Shown here in pieces: positions 1-8,970 of a stretch of 64,000 nt of DNA. The stretch comes from CAVZYN01 sp963779515. GTDB taxonomy: Bacteria > Pseudomonadota > Alphaproteobacteria > Rhizobiales > Hyphomicrobiaceae. Under the pieces are notes generated by a model. That model was given only the letters and a program-made list of their open reading frames with translations. It made no database searches and had not been told where the DNA came from. The translations under genes and the position numbers were made by a program. How positions within the stretch are numbered: the first letter of the stretch is position 1; each line of letters starts with the position of its first letter. The stretch spans positions 1-64,000 of the forward strand of contig CAVZYN010000018.1 of the NCBI GenBank assembly GCA_963779515.1. Direction: 5' to 3'.

Positions 1-626
1 TCAGGCCAGTTTCGAATCCGTCCGGTCCGCGTGCGAGGTAGACGCGAGGGCGCTTGTCCTCGGGGATGGTCGCGAGCGCACCGTCAAGGCGTTTGAACAG
101 ATCTTCCGTGAAGCGGGCGAGTGTCTCCCCGCGCTCCGGCGCGCCGAGCATTTTCCCGAGCAGGCGGAAGGACTGGGCCGTCGCCTCGAAGCGGCCGTCG
201 ACAAGTGCATAGGGGATGCCGGTGCGCTGTTGCGTGCTGTCGGCGAGTGAGATGAACGTGCCGCGCACGGAGCCGAAGTCGAGGATCAGATCCGGCTTGA
301 CCTTCAGCACTCCTTCGACGTTCGCCGTATCGCCGCGCCCGGTCAGCATGCCGACTTCGGGGAGATCGCGCACGCCGGGCAGTAGATAGGGCTTCTCCTC
401 GGCACGGTTGGCGCGCGGCCAGCCGACCATGGCGTCTGGACGCATGACATAGGTGACGACGGACGCGGGGCCTCCGGCTGCGAAGATCTTGTCGATCTTG
501 GGTGGCAACGTGATGGTCCGGCCGGCACTGTCGGTGATGGTGGTTTGGGCGCGCAGGCGCGCAGGTGCGGCGACGGGTGAAGCTGCCCCGACAAGCGCGC
601 GGCGTCTTGTGATGCGAGGGACTCAT
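1..626 (-). pseudogene. Periplasmic binding protein of a metal/siderophore-type ABC importer, frameshifted, partial
   Basis: Read in one frame from about 600 down to base 1, this encodes the start of a BtuF/FepB-like binding protein: TITDSAGRTITLPP, then DAMVGWPRANRAEEK, then VEGVLKVKPDLILDFG, the usual order in Fe3+/cobalamin-type solute-binding proteins. The ATG at 626 is one base out of frame with this. Removing one C from the CCC run just after it gives MSPRITRRRALVGAA, a twin-arginine-like signal, so a homopolymer indel is the simplest explanation. The ATG overlaps the stop of the upstream fragment (623-625) in an ATGA arrangement. The gene continues past the left edge. The ligand cannot be told; the neighbouring tungstate/molybdate genes suggest a metal or metal complex. 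Confidence 0.6.
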
Positions 627-841
627 GTGCGTGTGTCCCTTCTCGACGGCCATGTCTTGTCCGGCGCCAACGGCGAGTAGCTGGACCGGTCCCGCTTCAG
701 GTCGATCAACGGCGCGCCATCGCGACAGTCGAACCCGCGCACGAGGACGGTGCCGTTCGCCGATGCATCCGCCCGGCCGGGGGACATGACCGTGACCTCG
801 CCTGCGCGCAGCGTACCTCCGTCAGCATGCGAAATCGTCAT
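623..841 (-). pseudogene. Fragment resembling the C-terminus of TrmO (tRNA t6A37 methyltransferase family)
   Basis: A 72-codon open frame lies 46 bases after the modA-like stop. Its middle, VRGFDCRDGAPLIDLKRDR, resembles the C-terminal conserved stretch of TrmO/YaeB proteins (RGLDxxDGTPLLDIKP). Full-length TrmO has well over 100 further N-terminal residues carrying the SAM-binding barrel, and these are absent, so this is probably a remnant or a truncated gene. Its stop overlaps the start codon of the next binding-protein gene, so it is still built into the transcript. The family assignment rests on one short motif and is tentative. Confidence 0.4.
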
Positions 842-887
842 CTTGATCCATTGGGTGAACCGACTTGGTGGAGCTTACACAGTTGAA

Positions 888-1683
888 TCACTCGCCAGCG
901 CCGAAGCCGAACTTGGCCAGAACTGTGCGGCCTGCATCGCTCCGGATGAACCGCGCGAGATCCGCGGCGGCGGCCGGCGCGTCCTTGAGCACCACGAGGC
1001 CGTAGTCTGCGCCGATATTGAGTGCGGGCGGCATTTCGACAATGCCGAGGCTCGGCACTTCGGCCTTGGCCAGGATGGCGTTCGTGCAGTAGGTCAGGAA
1101 TACGTCTGCCTTGTTGGACGCCATGACCCAGCCGTAGAGGTTTTTGCCCTCCGGCGCTTTTTCCGAGGTCGGCCCGCCGGTCAGCTGCATCGCCTTCGCC
1201 TCTAAGGTTACCTTTGCGCCAGCTCGAACCGGTCGGCCTTGCCGAACAGCGCGAACGCGTAATCGCCGGATGGATCGGCCTTCGGTGTCGACGTGCCGAG
1301 CGGAGTCTGGGATCGAGCATCACGTCGAGCAGGGTCGCCGATGCAACGGCCAGGCCGTCGCGCACCAGCGCGCAGAGTTGGTTGCGCGCGAACACCGCGC
1401 GGGGGCGGTCGTTTTGCCTCGAGTTCCAACCGCTTGGGGTGCCCGGTGTCGGCGGAAGCGAAAACGTGCGCGGTCTCGCCTGTCTCGATACGCTCGCGCA
1501 GCAGGCCCGAGGCCCCGAGCACGAGTTCGACTTTCTGGGCACCTTTGGTGGACGCCTCGTATGCGCGGCGATGTCGGCCATCGCAGCCTTCAGGCTGCCG
1601 GCTGCATAGAGGCGGAAGGTCTCCGCCGTCGCGGCGGACGTCATGACCAGAAATCCAATGATGGTGAAGAGTGCAACGCGCAT
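888..1683 (-). pseudogene. modA: ModA-like molybdate-type ABC substrate-binding protein, multiply frameshifted
   Basis: The gene begins with a Sec signal (MRVALFTIIGFLVMTSAATA) followed by FRLYAAGSLKAAMADIAAH, the typical ModA opening with AAGSL. The protein continues in a second frame (KVELVLGASGLLRERIETG), a third (RAVFARNQLCALVRDGLAV) and a fourth (SGDYAFALFGKADRFELAQ) before ending in the frame that closes with AKFGFGAGE. The first break fits loss of one T (CATACG from CATTACG, giving HYEAS). No other stop codons appear in the reconstruction. It would be the periplasmic oxyanion receptor of the operon. Either recently inactivated or affected by sequence errors. Confidence 0.65.
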
Positions 1684-1745
1684 TTGAAGCTCTCGACGAT
1701 GGATGAGTATGCGAGGCGCGCGGGGCGCCTCGCTCGTTAGAAAAG

Positions 1746-2590
1746 GTCAACCGGCCTTCTTCAATTTTGATGGCGTCGAAGTTCGGGAAGAACAGCTGCT
1801 GGCCGTCGATCTTGTAGGAGCGGATCGCGGTCTGGCCTTCGCCTGAGACGATCCAGTCGATGAACGCCTGACCCAGCTCCTTCTTCACGTGCGGGTGCTT
1901 CGCCGGGTTCACGAGATGATGCCGTACTGATTGAACAGCGCTTGGTCGCCTTCGACGACGATCTGCAGTGCGTCCTTGTTCTTGAACGAGATCCAGGTGC
2001 CGCGGTCGGCGAGCACGTAGGCGCCCATCGCGCCCGCCGTGTTGAGTGCGGCGCCCATGCCCTGGCCGATCTCGCGATACCAGGCGGGTTTGCTGCCGGC
2101 CGGATCGAGCGCCGCCGCTTCCACAGCGCCAGCTCGGCGGCATGCGTGCCGCTCTTGTCGCCGCGCGAGACGAAGGGCGCCGGCTTTGGCCTCGATCGCT
2201 TTCAGTGCGGCACGATGTCCTTGCCGCCCTTGATGCCGGCCGGATCGGCCTTCGGGCCGATCAGCACGAAGTCGTTGTACATCACGTCGAAGCGCTTCAC
2301 GCCGAAGCCGTCGGCGACGAACTTCTCTTCCTGCGGCTTGGCGTGCACGAACACGACGTCGGCATCGCCGCGCCGGCCGGTGTCGAGCGCCTGGCCGGTG
2401 CCTTGCGCGACGACCTTCACGTCGATCCCGGTCTTGGCCTTGAACAGCGGCAGGATGTGGCCGAACAGGCCGGAATCCTGCGTCGAGGTGGTCGAGGCGA
2501 CGACGATCGATTTGTCCTGCGCACGGCTGCGGACGCGAGCGGCGAGCGAACGCGAGGACGGCGAGCAAGGGCGAGATGGTGCAGTTTCAT
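1746..2590 (-). pseudogene. tupA: TupA, tungstate ABC transporter substrate-binding protein, frameshifted
   Basis: The start ATG (2588-2590) has a strong AAGGAG seven bases upstream and begins MKLHHLAL. The TupA hallmark ASTTSTQDSGLF follows, then GTGQALDTGRRGDADVVFVH, VMYNDFVLIGPKADPAGI, WYREIGQGMGAALNTAGAMG and, near the end, WIVSGEGQTAIRSYKIDGQQ with LFFPNF. These pieces lie in different frames, so at least four indels split the gene. TupA is the high-affinity periplasmic tungstate receptor; the TTSTQDSGL segment separates it from ModA. It sits downstream of tupC with about 17 bases between them. The exact stop is uncertain because the last frame reads on; a one-base shift would end it near 1746. 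Confidence 0.75.
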
Positions 2591-2606
2591 GTGGTTTCTC
2601 CTTGGT

Positions 2607-3339
2607 TTAGATGACGAGATCGCCGGCGAGGAAGCGGCGGGCTGCCTCGGTCGTGGGCTGGTGAAGAAGCGTGCGGCCGGCGCGTGCTCGACGAGGCGGC
2701 CATTGGCGAGAAACACGATGTCGCCGCGCCAGGCGGCGGGCCTGGCCGAGATCGTGCGTCGCCATGACGATCTTGACGCCCGATGCCGCGACGCGCGCGA
2801 TGATCGTCCTCGACCAGCTTGGTCGCGGCCGGATCGAGGCTCGCGGTCGGCTCGTCGAGGAACAGGATCTGCGGCTTCGCGGGCGAGCGCGCGGGCCAGC
2901 GCCAGGCGCTGCTGCTCGCCGCCGGACAGGCGCCGCGCGGGGCGGTCGGCCAACGTGAGCGATGCCGGCGAGATCGAGCAGGCGTGCGACCGCGGCCGGC
3001 ATCGGCCGGCATGCCGGCCGCGGCGAGCGCGAAGGCGATATTGGCGGCCGCCGACCGGCGCAGCATCACCGGCTTCTGGAACACGAGGCGCGGCTGCCGG
3101 GCGGCGCTGCGGCGCCAGCGGATGGATCCGCCTGCGTCGGTGCGAGCAGACCCATGGCGAGCTTCAGCAGCGTCGTCTTGCCGGAGCCGTTGGGGCCCAT
3201 CGACGATCGTCGGCGCCGCCGGCGTCGAGCGTCAGGTCGACGCCGACAGGATCGCGTGTCGCCGAGCGCGCGTAGCCGACGCCTCGAACGCAGCGGGAGC
3301 GCCGTCAGCGTCGCTGCGGATCGCGCACGTGCTGCGCAT
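2607..3339 (-). pseudogene. tupC: TupC, tungstate ABC transporter ATP-binding subunit, frameshifted
   Basis: ABC ATPase elements are visible in several frames: a Walker A stretch (GPNGSGKTTLLKLAMGLL) around 3150-3205, the signature SGGEQQRLALARALA near 2900-2950, Walker B QILFLDEPTASLDP near 2830-2870 and the switch histidine in VMATHDLGQARRLA near 2760. The C-terminus ends FLAGDLVI. The start ATG (3337-3339) lies 8 bases after the tupB stop. About 240 codons is normal for the small ATPase of the TupABC importer. Frame changes at several points would prevent translation of a complete protein if they are real. Confidence 0.7.
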
Positions 3340-3347
3340 GGCCGTGA

Positions 3348-4049
3348 CTATCCCGCATGGCGCTCCGCCCATTGCCGGACGCCCCAGGCCAGCGCGTTGA
3401 CGGTCATGATCATCGCGATCAGCACGAGCCCGAGGCCGATCGCGAGCGCAAGGTTGCCCTTCGATGTCTCCAGCGCGATGGTCGTCGTCATGACGCGCGT
3501 GAAACCGTCGATGTTGCCGCCGACGATCATCACCGCGCCGACCTCGGCCGCCGCCCGGCCGAAGCCGGCAAGCAGGATCGTGACGAGCGAGAAGCGCGCA
3601 TCCCAGAGCAGCGTCGTCACCCGCCGCAGCGGGCCGACCTCCATCGCCGTCAGTTCGTCGCGGTACTCCGCCCACAGGTCCTCGATCACCTGGCGGGTCA
3701 GCGCGGCGATGATCGGCGTGATCAGCACGGCCTGGGCGATGATCATCGCCTGCCGGCGTGAACAGCAGGCCGAGTGACCCGAGCGGTCCCGAGCGCGACA
3801 GCAGCAGGAAGACCAGCAGCCCGACCACCACCGGCGGCAGGCCCATGAGCCCGTTGAGGACGACGATCAGAGCGTCGCGGCCGGGAAAGCGGGTCAGGGC
3901 CACGGCGGCGCCGAGCGGCATGCCGACGAGCGCGGCGAGCAACGTCGCCGACAGCGTCACCAGTCAGCGACAGGCGCACGATGGCGAACAGCGTCGCGAT
4001 CGCCGGACAGGATCAGATCGAGGGCGCCGGTGCCGTCCAACGCAGGCAC
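3348..4049 (-). pseudogene. tupB: TupB, tungstate ABC transporter permease, frameshifted
   Basis: The permease can be read as LSLTVTLSATLLAALVGMPL followed by VVLNGLMGLPPVVVGLLVFL, then in another frame AQAVLITPIIAALTRQVIED and FGRAAAEVGAVMIVGGNIDG, which includes the EAA-type loop that contacts the ATPase. It ends ALAWGVRQWAERHAG. Hydrophobic segments fit five to six membrane helices, as in TupB/ModB-type permeases. The break near 3965 fits one extra T (CTGACTGG for CTGACGG). The start is not certain: GTG at 4049 is in frame with the N-terminal coding sequence, whereas the ATG at 4063 is not. It heads the operon and is divergent from the regulator. Confidence 0.7.
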
Positions 4050-4072
4050 TCGCAGGAACGCATTGACTGGAC

Positions 4073-5026
4073 GTGAAAGTCCCGTGTTTTCTTCCGTTAA
4101 GTCAAGAAATAGAAATAGTGCATAAAAATGCAATCAATGCAGGACTGCAATTGCTGACGACGGCCGAAGCGGCCGACTATCTGCGGATCAAGGAGCGCAA
4201 GCTCTACGAGCTGGTGGCGGAGCGGCGCGATCCCGTGCACGAAGGTGACGGGCAAGTGGCTGTTCCCGCGTGGCGATCTCGACCGCTGGCTGCTCGCCGG
4301 CATGGCGCGCCCGCTGGGTGTCGTGCCAGCCGACCCGCCGCCGATCGTCGGCGGCAGCCATGATCCGCTGCTGCAATGGGCGCTGGGCGAGAGCCGTGCG
4401 GGGCTCGCGATCCTGCCCGAGGGCAGCGAGAGCGGCTACCGGCGCTTCCTGGCCGGCGAGGTGATCGCCGCAGCGATCCATTTCCACGATCTCGACGATC
4501 CGGCGAAGGACGCCAACATCGAGGTCGTCTCAAAGGAGCCGACGCTCTACGACGCGGTGCTGATCGGCTTTGCCGCGCGCGAGCAGGGCCTGCTCGTCGC
4601 CGCCGGCAATCCGCTCGGGCTGTCGTCGCTTGAGCGACGTCGTCGCCAAGGGCGCGCGGCTGCGTCATGCGGCCGGAGGCGCGGGCGCGCAGCAATTGCT
4701 GCTGGCCTGTTGAAGCGCGACGGCATTGCGGCGCGTGACATCGCGCCCGGCGCTGATCGCGCCGACCGGCCCCGACATCGCGCAGGCGATCCGCTCCGGT
4801 CATGCCGATTGCGGCATCGCCACGCGTGCGGTCGCGACGGCGGCCGGGGTCGGTTTCGTGCCGCTGCTGACGGAACGGTTCGACCTTGTCGTCGCCAGCG
4901 CGACAGTTACCGCGGCCGCTGCAGGCGTTCCTGTCGCTGCTTGCGACGCCGATTTTCGCCGAACGTGCCGCCGAACTCGGCGGTCTCGACATCAGCGGCG
5001 CAGGGGTCGTCAGATGGGCGCCTTAG
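4073..5026 (+). pseudogene. HTH (excisionase-type) regulator fused to a PBP-like oxyanion sensor domain, frameshifted
   Basis: The N-terminus contains LLTTAEAADYLRIKERKLYE followed, after a one-base shift, by TKVTGKWLFPRGDLDRWL, a MerR/excisionase-type winged helix. The rest is a periplasmic-binding-protein-like domain (GGSHDPLLQWALGESRAGLA, then DLDDPAKDANIEVV and FDLVVASATV), ending GVVRWAP. This domain pair is typical of regulators next to tungstate/molybdate importers; it probably binds the oxyanion and controls the divergent tup operon. The first break fits an extra G in GAGCGGCGCG. At least three later frame changes are present. ATG 4073 and GTG 4118 are both in-frame starts; the AT-rich 4080-4135 stretch could hold the shared promoter and operator. 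Confidence 0.65.
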
Positions 5027-5759
5027 GCCTTTCCGCTTTCGGGCGGCGTCGCGGCGGTCGGTAAGGGTCAATCGCGTTGTCGAAGCGGGGCGCGTCGACA
5101 GCAGCACAGAGCGGACACAGGCGGAGCAGGCAATTAGTGGCGCGACCAAGTCGGAGCGCCAGTAATCTCACACTGCACGGATTTCGCGTCTGTTTTGTTG
5201 TCTTGGAAATTCCAAGATCACATCTCGCAGCTGACTTTGGCCTTTGGCGGAGCGATCGTCGCCCGAGAGGGGCGAGACCCGCACGTAAGCGGGGCTCGAC
5301 CGCGCGGCCAATGCTTGCCGCGCGGCAGAGCGCGACCATCGCCACTTCGGCGAGGGGCCGCCCAAGTACTTTGCTCTGGTTCAAACTCAACCGTCTGCCT
5401 GCTCGCCGATTTTGAACACGGTCACGGCTTCATGAGCTGAGGAGACAGCTTAAGGATTGACGACGAGCCCGCGCATCCTTTAGCAGATACGCTTTCGATA
5501 CATCTGAGGCACTGGCTTACCTCACCTACCCGCGAAACATCCTTCTCATCGAGGCGGCTGCGCGGCAGATGAGTCAGCAAGAGGCATAGCCTTGCAGATT
5601 AGGCAGGATGCATCTCGCGACATTCCCACATTTCCGGCAGGTTCCCGCGACGTCCTGGACGGTCCCGCGATTCCCTATTGGGTTGCCATTGCGAGTGATG
5701 CAAAAATTGCTCAGCCGCTCTCAAGCGCTCAAACTCACAGCCTTCTCAGGACATGGAAA
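5027..5759. other. Gene-free stretch between the tup regulator and alpA
   Basis: I see no convincing coding region. It holds a perfect inverted repeat at 5201-5217 (TCTTGGA, AAT, TCCAAGA), a GC-rich part with short open frames on both strands that match nothing I know, and a 42-codon frame ending at 5589 (RYAFDTSEALAYLTYPRNIL) that I cannot assign. It lies on the 3' side of tRNA-Ala and may be the decayed edge of an integrated island. Confidence 0.5.
5201..5217. repeat. Short perfect inverted repeat
   Basis: Seven-base arms TCTTGGA and TCCAAGA are separated by AAT. There is no T-tract on either side, so it is not a clear terminator. The size would suit a dimeric repressor site, but no partner protein can be named. 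Confidence 0.35.
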
Positions 5760-5978
5760 ATGTCGAAGACAGAGTCGCATTCTGAAGAAGAGAGATCACG
5801 CACCGACGATGAGCTGTGGAATGTTCGGGCAGTGGTGGCGAAGACCGGCCTCTCGCGCTCGACGCTTTACGCGTATGTGGCGGATGGACTCTTTCCGCGG
5901 CAACGGCGGCTCGGCGTGCGACGTGTCGCGTGGCTTGCGTCAGAAGTGCGCGATTGGATCGCGAGCAGACCGCAATGA
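5760..5978 (+). CDS. AlpA-family small DNA-binding regulator
   Basis: A 72-residue protein with DELWNVRAVVAKTGLSRSTL and YVADGLFPRQRRLG then VAWLASEVRDWIAS, the winged-helix pattern of AlpA/CP4-57-type regulators that control excision of integrated elements. ATG 5760 was chosen because the domain begins shortly after it and the upstream in-frame extension to 5592 has no conserved content. It points toward the 3' end of tRNA-Ala about 300 bases downstream. A close paralogue sits in the same relation to tRNA-Lys at 37373-37609. No integrase gene is present nearby, so it may be a leftover of an element. Confidence 0.75.
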   Translation: MSKTESHSEEERSRTDDELWNVRAVVAKTGLSRSTLYAYVADGLFPRQRRLGVRRVAWLASEVRDWIASRPQ

Positions 5979-6281
5979 GATCGTCGCGGCAGCGGTGACG
6001 ATCGCACTGCGATCGATCGCATCACTTGGCGCTTGCGGCATCAACTCTGCGATGCGAACGTTCGCGACGAGAAACGAGACTGCCGCATTTAGAGAACTTT
6101 GAAGCGAGCGAAGTGGAGCGCGTCATGCACATTGATGACCAACTCGATCAATCGGAATTCATCGACAGTGCTTGCCACAAATTCGCCGCGTCCAGCCTCG
6201 GATTTTCGTGGGGCAAAGTGTGGGGCGCCGAATTCAGATCTCTAGAAATCTCAATAAAATCAATAGTTTCTGAAGGGTGGT

Positions 6282-6357
<76 letters not shown>

Positions 6358-6618
6358 GGATCTATGGGTTTTTGCCAAGGCCCATGCAGGCCGTGACGGC
6401 GATGTGTTATGACGGACCGGCCCGATGCGCAAGGCGAAACTTGCCGCCCGCGCCAGCCGCGCACAACGCGCCAATCAATCTGTCCCAGAGGCGCGATCCC
6501 AAGGTCTCCTGAAAGGCGTCGCGATCGTCCAAAGTGGCGACAACACGAGACTTTTGCCCCACTTGCTGAATTCGAGGAGCCTGCTAAATCGGGGGCACGC
6601 AGCCAAAGGATCCCGCGC

Positions 6619-7518
6619 ATGGCCATTCTTGTCGACAGCTCCACCAAGGTCCTGTGCCAGGGCATCACCGGCAGCCAAGGAACATTCCACACCGCCCAAG
6701 CCAAATCCTACGGCACCAAGATCGTCGGCGGCGTCACGCCCGGCAAGGGCGGCACGACGCACGAAAACGCGGATCTCGCCAACGTTCCGCTGTTCAATTC
6801 CGTCGCCGAGGCCAAAGCCAAGACGGGTGCCAATGCGACCTCGATCTATGTCCCGCCACCCTTTGCCGCCGACGCGATCCTGGAGGCCATCGACGCCGAA
6901 ATTCCGCTGGTCATTTGCATCACTGAGGGCATCCCGGTGATGGACATGGTCAAGGTCAAGCGCGCGCTGACGGGGTCGAAATCGCGCCTGATCGGACCGA
7001 ACTGCCCGGGCGTCCTGACGCCCAACCAATGCAAGATTGGCATCATGCCGGGCAACATCTTCAAGACGGGCACCGTCGGCATCGTTTCGCGCTCGGGCAC
7101 GCTTACGTATGAAGCCGTGAAGCAGACGTCGGACGCAGGGCTTGGCCAGTCGACGGCGGTCGGCATCGGCGGCGACCCTGTTAAGGGCACCGAGTTCATC
7201 GATGTGCTCGAGATGTTCCTGGCCGATCCCGACACGCATTCGATCATCATGATCGGCGAGATCGGCGGATCGGCAGAGGAAGACGCCGCCGAGTTCATCA
7301 AGAGCGAGGCTGCCAAAGGCCGCAAGAAACCGATGGCCGGCTTCATCGCCGGTTCGACTGCGCCTCCCGGCCGCCGCATGGGCCATGCGGGTGCGATCAT
7401 TTCGGGCGGCAAGGGCAAAGCGGAGGACAAATTCGAAGCCATGCGTCGCGCCGGTATTGCCATCGCCGACAGCCCGGCAAGCCTCGGCACCACACTCGCC
7501 AAAGTCCTCAAGGGCTGA
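6619..7518 (+). CDS. sucD: Succinate--CoA ligase, alpha subunit
   Basis: A 299-residue protein of normal SucD length that catalyses succinyl-CoA to succinate with nucleotide triphosphate formation, together with SucC. Visible features are the CoA-binding Rossmann start ILVDSSTKVLCQGITGSQGT, the LIGPNCPGVLTP segment and the phospho-histidine loop RRMGHAGAIISGG near residue 255. ATG 6619 has AAAGGA eight bases upstream; the in-frame extension further upstream is not conserved. sucC is not upstream, where tRNA-Ala is found instead, and sucA lies 3.7 kb downstream. Its last 11 bases overlap the 3' end of the convergent flippase gene. Confidence 0.95.
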   Translation: MAILVDSSTKVLCQGITGSQGTFHTAQAKSYGTKIVGGVTPGKGGTTHENADLANVPLFNSVAEAKAKTGANATSIYVPPPFAADAILEAIDAEIPLVICITEGIPVMDMVKVKRALTGSKSRLIGPNCPGVLTPNQCKIGIMPGNIFKTGTVGIVSRSGTLTYEAVKQTSDAGLGQSTAVGIGGDPVKGTEFIDVLEMFLADPDTHSIIMIGEIGGSAEEDAAEFIKSEAAKGRKKPMAGFIAGSTAPPGRRMGHAGAIISGGKGKAEDKFEAMRRAGIAIADSPASLGTTLAKVLKG

Positions 7519-8929
7519 AATTGAAGAGGCGCCGCAAGGTGCCGCGGATGCCCGCCACGTCGAGCCCGATGGCGGCGATCGCATAGCTCCCGGCGCCCAC
7601 GGCGCCCAGCACGGCCAATGGCAGCAGACCCGGCGGCCAGGGCAGCAGCGCGCGCACGCCCAGTGTGGCAGCCGCCATGATCGCCGTTGCCGCGATGACC
7701 CGCACGATCCCAAGCGGAAACAGGGGCAGCCGGTGCCCGTAGCGCATCAGATAGATCCCAAGCAGCAGCCCGCAGAACTCCGATACCGCGAACGCAATAG
7801 CCGCACCCATGATGCCATAAGTCTTTGCCGCGGGGACAATGAGACAGAATCCAAACACGACGAGTCCCACGCACTGCGCAATCAGAAGGTTTGGTTTGGT
7901 TGCGAGCTGATAGCTCATGTGCACGTATTGCTGTGACATCAGATTGGCGATCCAGGCGAAGGCCAGGATCGGCATGATGGCGGCGGCGGCTGTGCGAAAC
8001 TCCGGCCCGAAAACGAGTGCGGCCAAGTGCGGACTGACGATCATCAGGCCGACGGCGCAAGGAAAAATACCAGCAGCCAATAGCTCTCCACTGTAGGCGA
8101 GCTGCCGGCGTGTCGCCTCGGCGTCTCCTTTTGCAAACGTCCGAACTGCGGCCGGCACAATAGCCGAAAACAGTCCAGCGACCGGCAGGATCATGCACTG
8201 GCGCGTGAAGTCGGCAATGGCCGAGAATTGTCCCGCCGCGCCGCTGCCATGGAAATAGCCCAATGCGAACCGGTCGAGCATGCCGTGCAGCGCGCTGGCA
8301 AATCCCGCGATCGTCAGTGGCGCGCCATAGGCGATCATCTTGTGCAGCAAAGCCGTGTCGAAGGGACCGTGCGATCCGCGGTGGACAATCACGACCTGAT
8401 AGATCGCGGCGATCAAGAAAGCAGCCGCGGCACTCATGATCAAATACAGGCCGCCGCCGAACATCCAGACGGCGCCAGCACCCAACGCAAGTGCCAGAAC
8501 ACTGCGTAGAATCGACGCTTGGACGAAACGGGACACCGCTTGGCGCGCGCGCAGTGTCTCCTGGCCGAACTCGAACAGAGCGAAGGCGAGCGTGTAGGCG
8601 ACCGTCGCGAGCACCACAGCGATACTCGCGGTGCCCGACAACGGAAACAACAGGATCGCGATCGGCACGGGCAGCGCCGAGACCGCGAATCCGCGCAGCG
8701 CCGTGCGCCACATGTCGACCCCGGCGCCTTCCGATTGAAAGCGCAGCGTCGCGTGCCGCAGCCATGCGAACAGCAACGCCGAGACCGTGAAGCCTTCGGC
8801 AACGGCGATGGCGTAGACGCCATACTCCTCGGGCGAGAGCAGACGCGTAAAGATCGCCACACCGGCGACACCGGCCACGGCCGTGACCAGGCTCGCCACT
8901 GCATAAATTGCTGACTGTCTGAGGATCAT
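7508..8929 (-). CDS. Polysaccharide/oligosaccharide flippase (Wzx/MATE-type membrane protein)
   Basis: A 473-residue, very hydrophobic protein with about 12-14 predicted membrane helices. The start QSAIYAVASLVTAVAGVAGV and the early loop TRLLSPEEYGVYAIA are typical of the polysaccharide export (PST/Wzx) family that moves lipid-linked sugars across the inner membrane. Which glycan it carries is not shown by the sequence. It is adjacent, on the same strand, to a GH10 xylanase and near an FkbM methyltransferase, which suggests a small surface-sugar locus placed between sucD and sucA. A further glycosyltransferase gene lies at 19.3 kb. Confidence 0.85.
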   Translation of the reverse strand: MILRQSAIYAVASLVTAVAGVAGVAIFTRLLSPEEYGVYAIAVAEGFTVSALLFAWLRHATLRFQSEGAGVDMWRTALRGFAVSALPVPIAILLFPLSGTASIAVVLATVAYTLAFALFEFGQETLRARQAVSRFVQASILRSVLALALGAGAVWMFGGGLYLIMSAAAAFLIAAIYQVVIVHRGSHGPFDTALLHKMIAYGAPLTIAGFASALHGMLDRFALGYFHGSGAAGQFSAIADFTRQCMILPVAGLFSAIVPAAVRTFAKGDAEATRRQLAYSGELLAAGIFPCAVGLMIVSPHLAALVFGPEFRTAAAAIMPILAFAWIANLMSQQYVHMSYQLATKPNLLIAQCVGLVVFGFCLIVPAAKTYGIMGAAIAFAVSEFCGLLLGIYLMRYGHRLPLFPLGIVRVIAATAIMAAATLGVRALLPWPPGLLPLAVLGAVGAGSYAIAAIGLDVAGIRGTLRRLFNFSP

Positions 8930-8970
8930 GAAGCGGCGGCGGCTTTCGAATCGAATGAGCGACTAGGATC

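Noticed and set aside
2046..3275. A 409-codon plus-strand frame across the tup genes
   Set aside because: It is antisense to tupA and tupC, whose protein motifs are clear on the minus strand.
6475..8765. Long minus-strand frames across sucD and the flippase
   Set aside because: They are antisense or out-of-frame shadows of two clear genes and show arginine-rich low-complexity translation.
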